This document shows, piece by piece, positions 63,954 through 64,000 of a stretch of DNA of 64,000 nt; position 1 is the stretch's first letter; each line of letters starts with the position of its first letter. The stretch covers positions 5,211,411 to 5,275,410 of the forward strand of contig LR746278.1 in the NCBI GenBank assembly GCA_902729315.2. The letters run 5' to 3'. The notes below the pieces were generated by a model, which saw only the letters and a program-made list of their open reading frames with translations, ran no database searches and was not told the DNA's origin. The stretch comes from Spirodela intermedia (lineage: Eukaryota > Streptophyta > Magnoliopsida > Alismatales > Araceae). A program made the position numbers and the translations under genes.

Positions 63954-64000
63954 TTTAGGGTTTAGGGTTCAGGGTTTAGGGTTTAGGGTTTTAGGGTTTG
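63954..64000 (+). repeat. Plant telomere-type repeat (TTTAGGG)n at the right edge
   Basis: Six or so units with variants (TTCAGGG, TTTTAGGG) run to the last base. The G-rich strand reads 5'-3' towards the right edge, the polarity expected for a right chromosome end. It could also be interstitial, since more sequence may follow. Confidence 0.92.

Overview
This is flowering-plant nuclear DNA. The evidence is a JAR1-type GH3 gene with plant-style GT-AG introns, Ty3/gypsy, Ty1/copia and LINE remnants with plant-type primer sites, a block of plastid-derived DNA (ndhE, ycf2, psbA), plant telomere repeats (TTTAGGG), and many CT/GA microsatellites. The species cannot be fixed from the sequence alone.

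Layout. 1-2400: AT-rich, no gene seen. 2400-6273: a GC-rich GH3/JAR1 acyl-acid-amido synthetase gene on the + strand. Its exons are long and well preserved, but the segment that should carry ATP-binding motif I is missing. 6274-9005: no gene seen. 9006-19590: a nearly complete but decayed Ty3/gypsy retrotransposon on the - strand, with two long LTRs, a tRNA-Asp-type primer site, and gag-protease-RT-RNaseH-integrase in order. It sits just downstream of, and probably inside, a - strand gene of unrecognised family whose exons are at 19829-21248. 21250-30860: gene-poor DNA with repeated CT-rich, GC-rich leader-like cassettes, a 340-bp tandem duplication, a truncated copia fragment, and a 75-bp tandem array.

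31250-56400: an AT-rich graveyard of at least six related Ty3/gypsy relics in both orientations. Three of them keep a trace of an initiator-Met-tRNA primer site (TGGTATCAGAGC type). Embedded at 43150-47350 is a chimeric plastid insertion. It joins ndhE (+), a ycf2 segment of about 2.9 kb (-) and psbA (+), which are far apart in a plastid genome. All three are broken.

57100-62930: repeat-rich DNA, then a - strand LINE that keeps ORF1 (DUF4283-like domain and CCHC knuckle) and the start of the endonuclease but has lost the RT half. 63270-64000: a compact subtelomere-like unit with short TTTAGGG tracts at both ends. Two 5S-rRNA-like pieces lie on the - strand around an 87-bp tandem array. The G-rich telomeric strand runs towards the right edge.

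Only two host genes are supported, GH3 and the - strand unknown gene, and both show damage. Most of the window is accumulated mobile and organellar DNA. I saw no clear previously undescribed system. The most interesting items are the GH3 copy without motif I, the three-part plastid chimera, and the 5S-like/satellite/telomere unit at the right edge.
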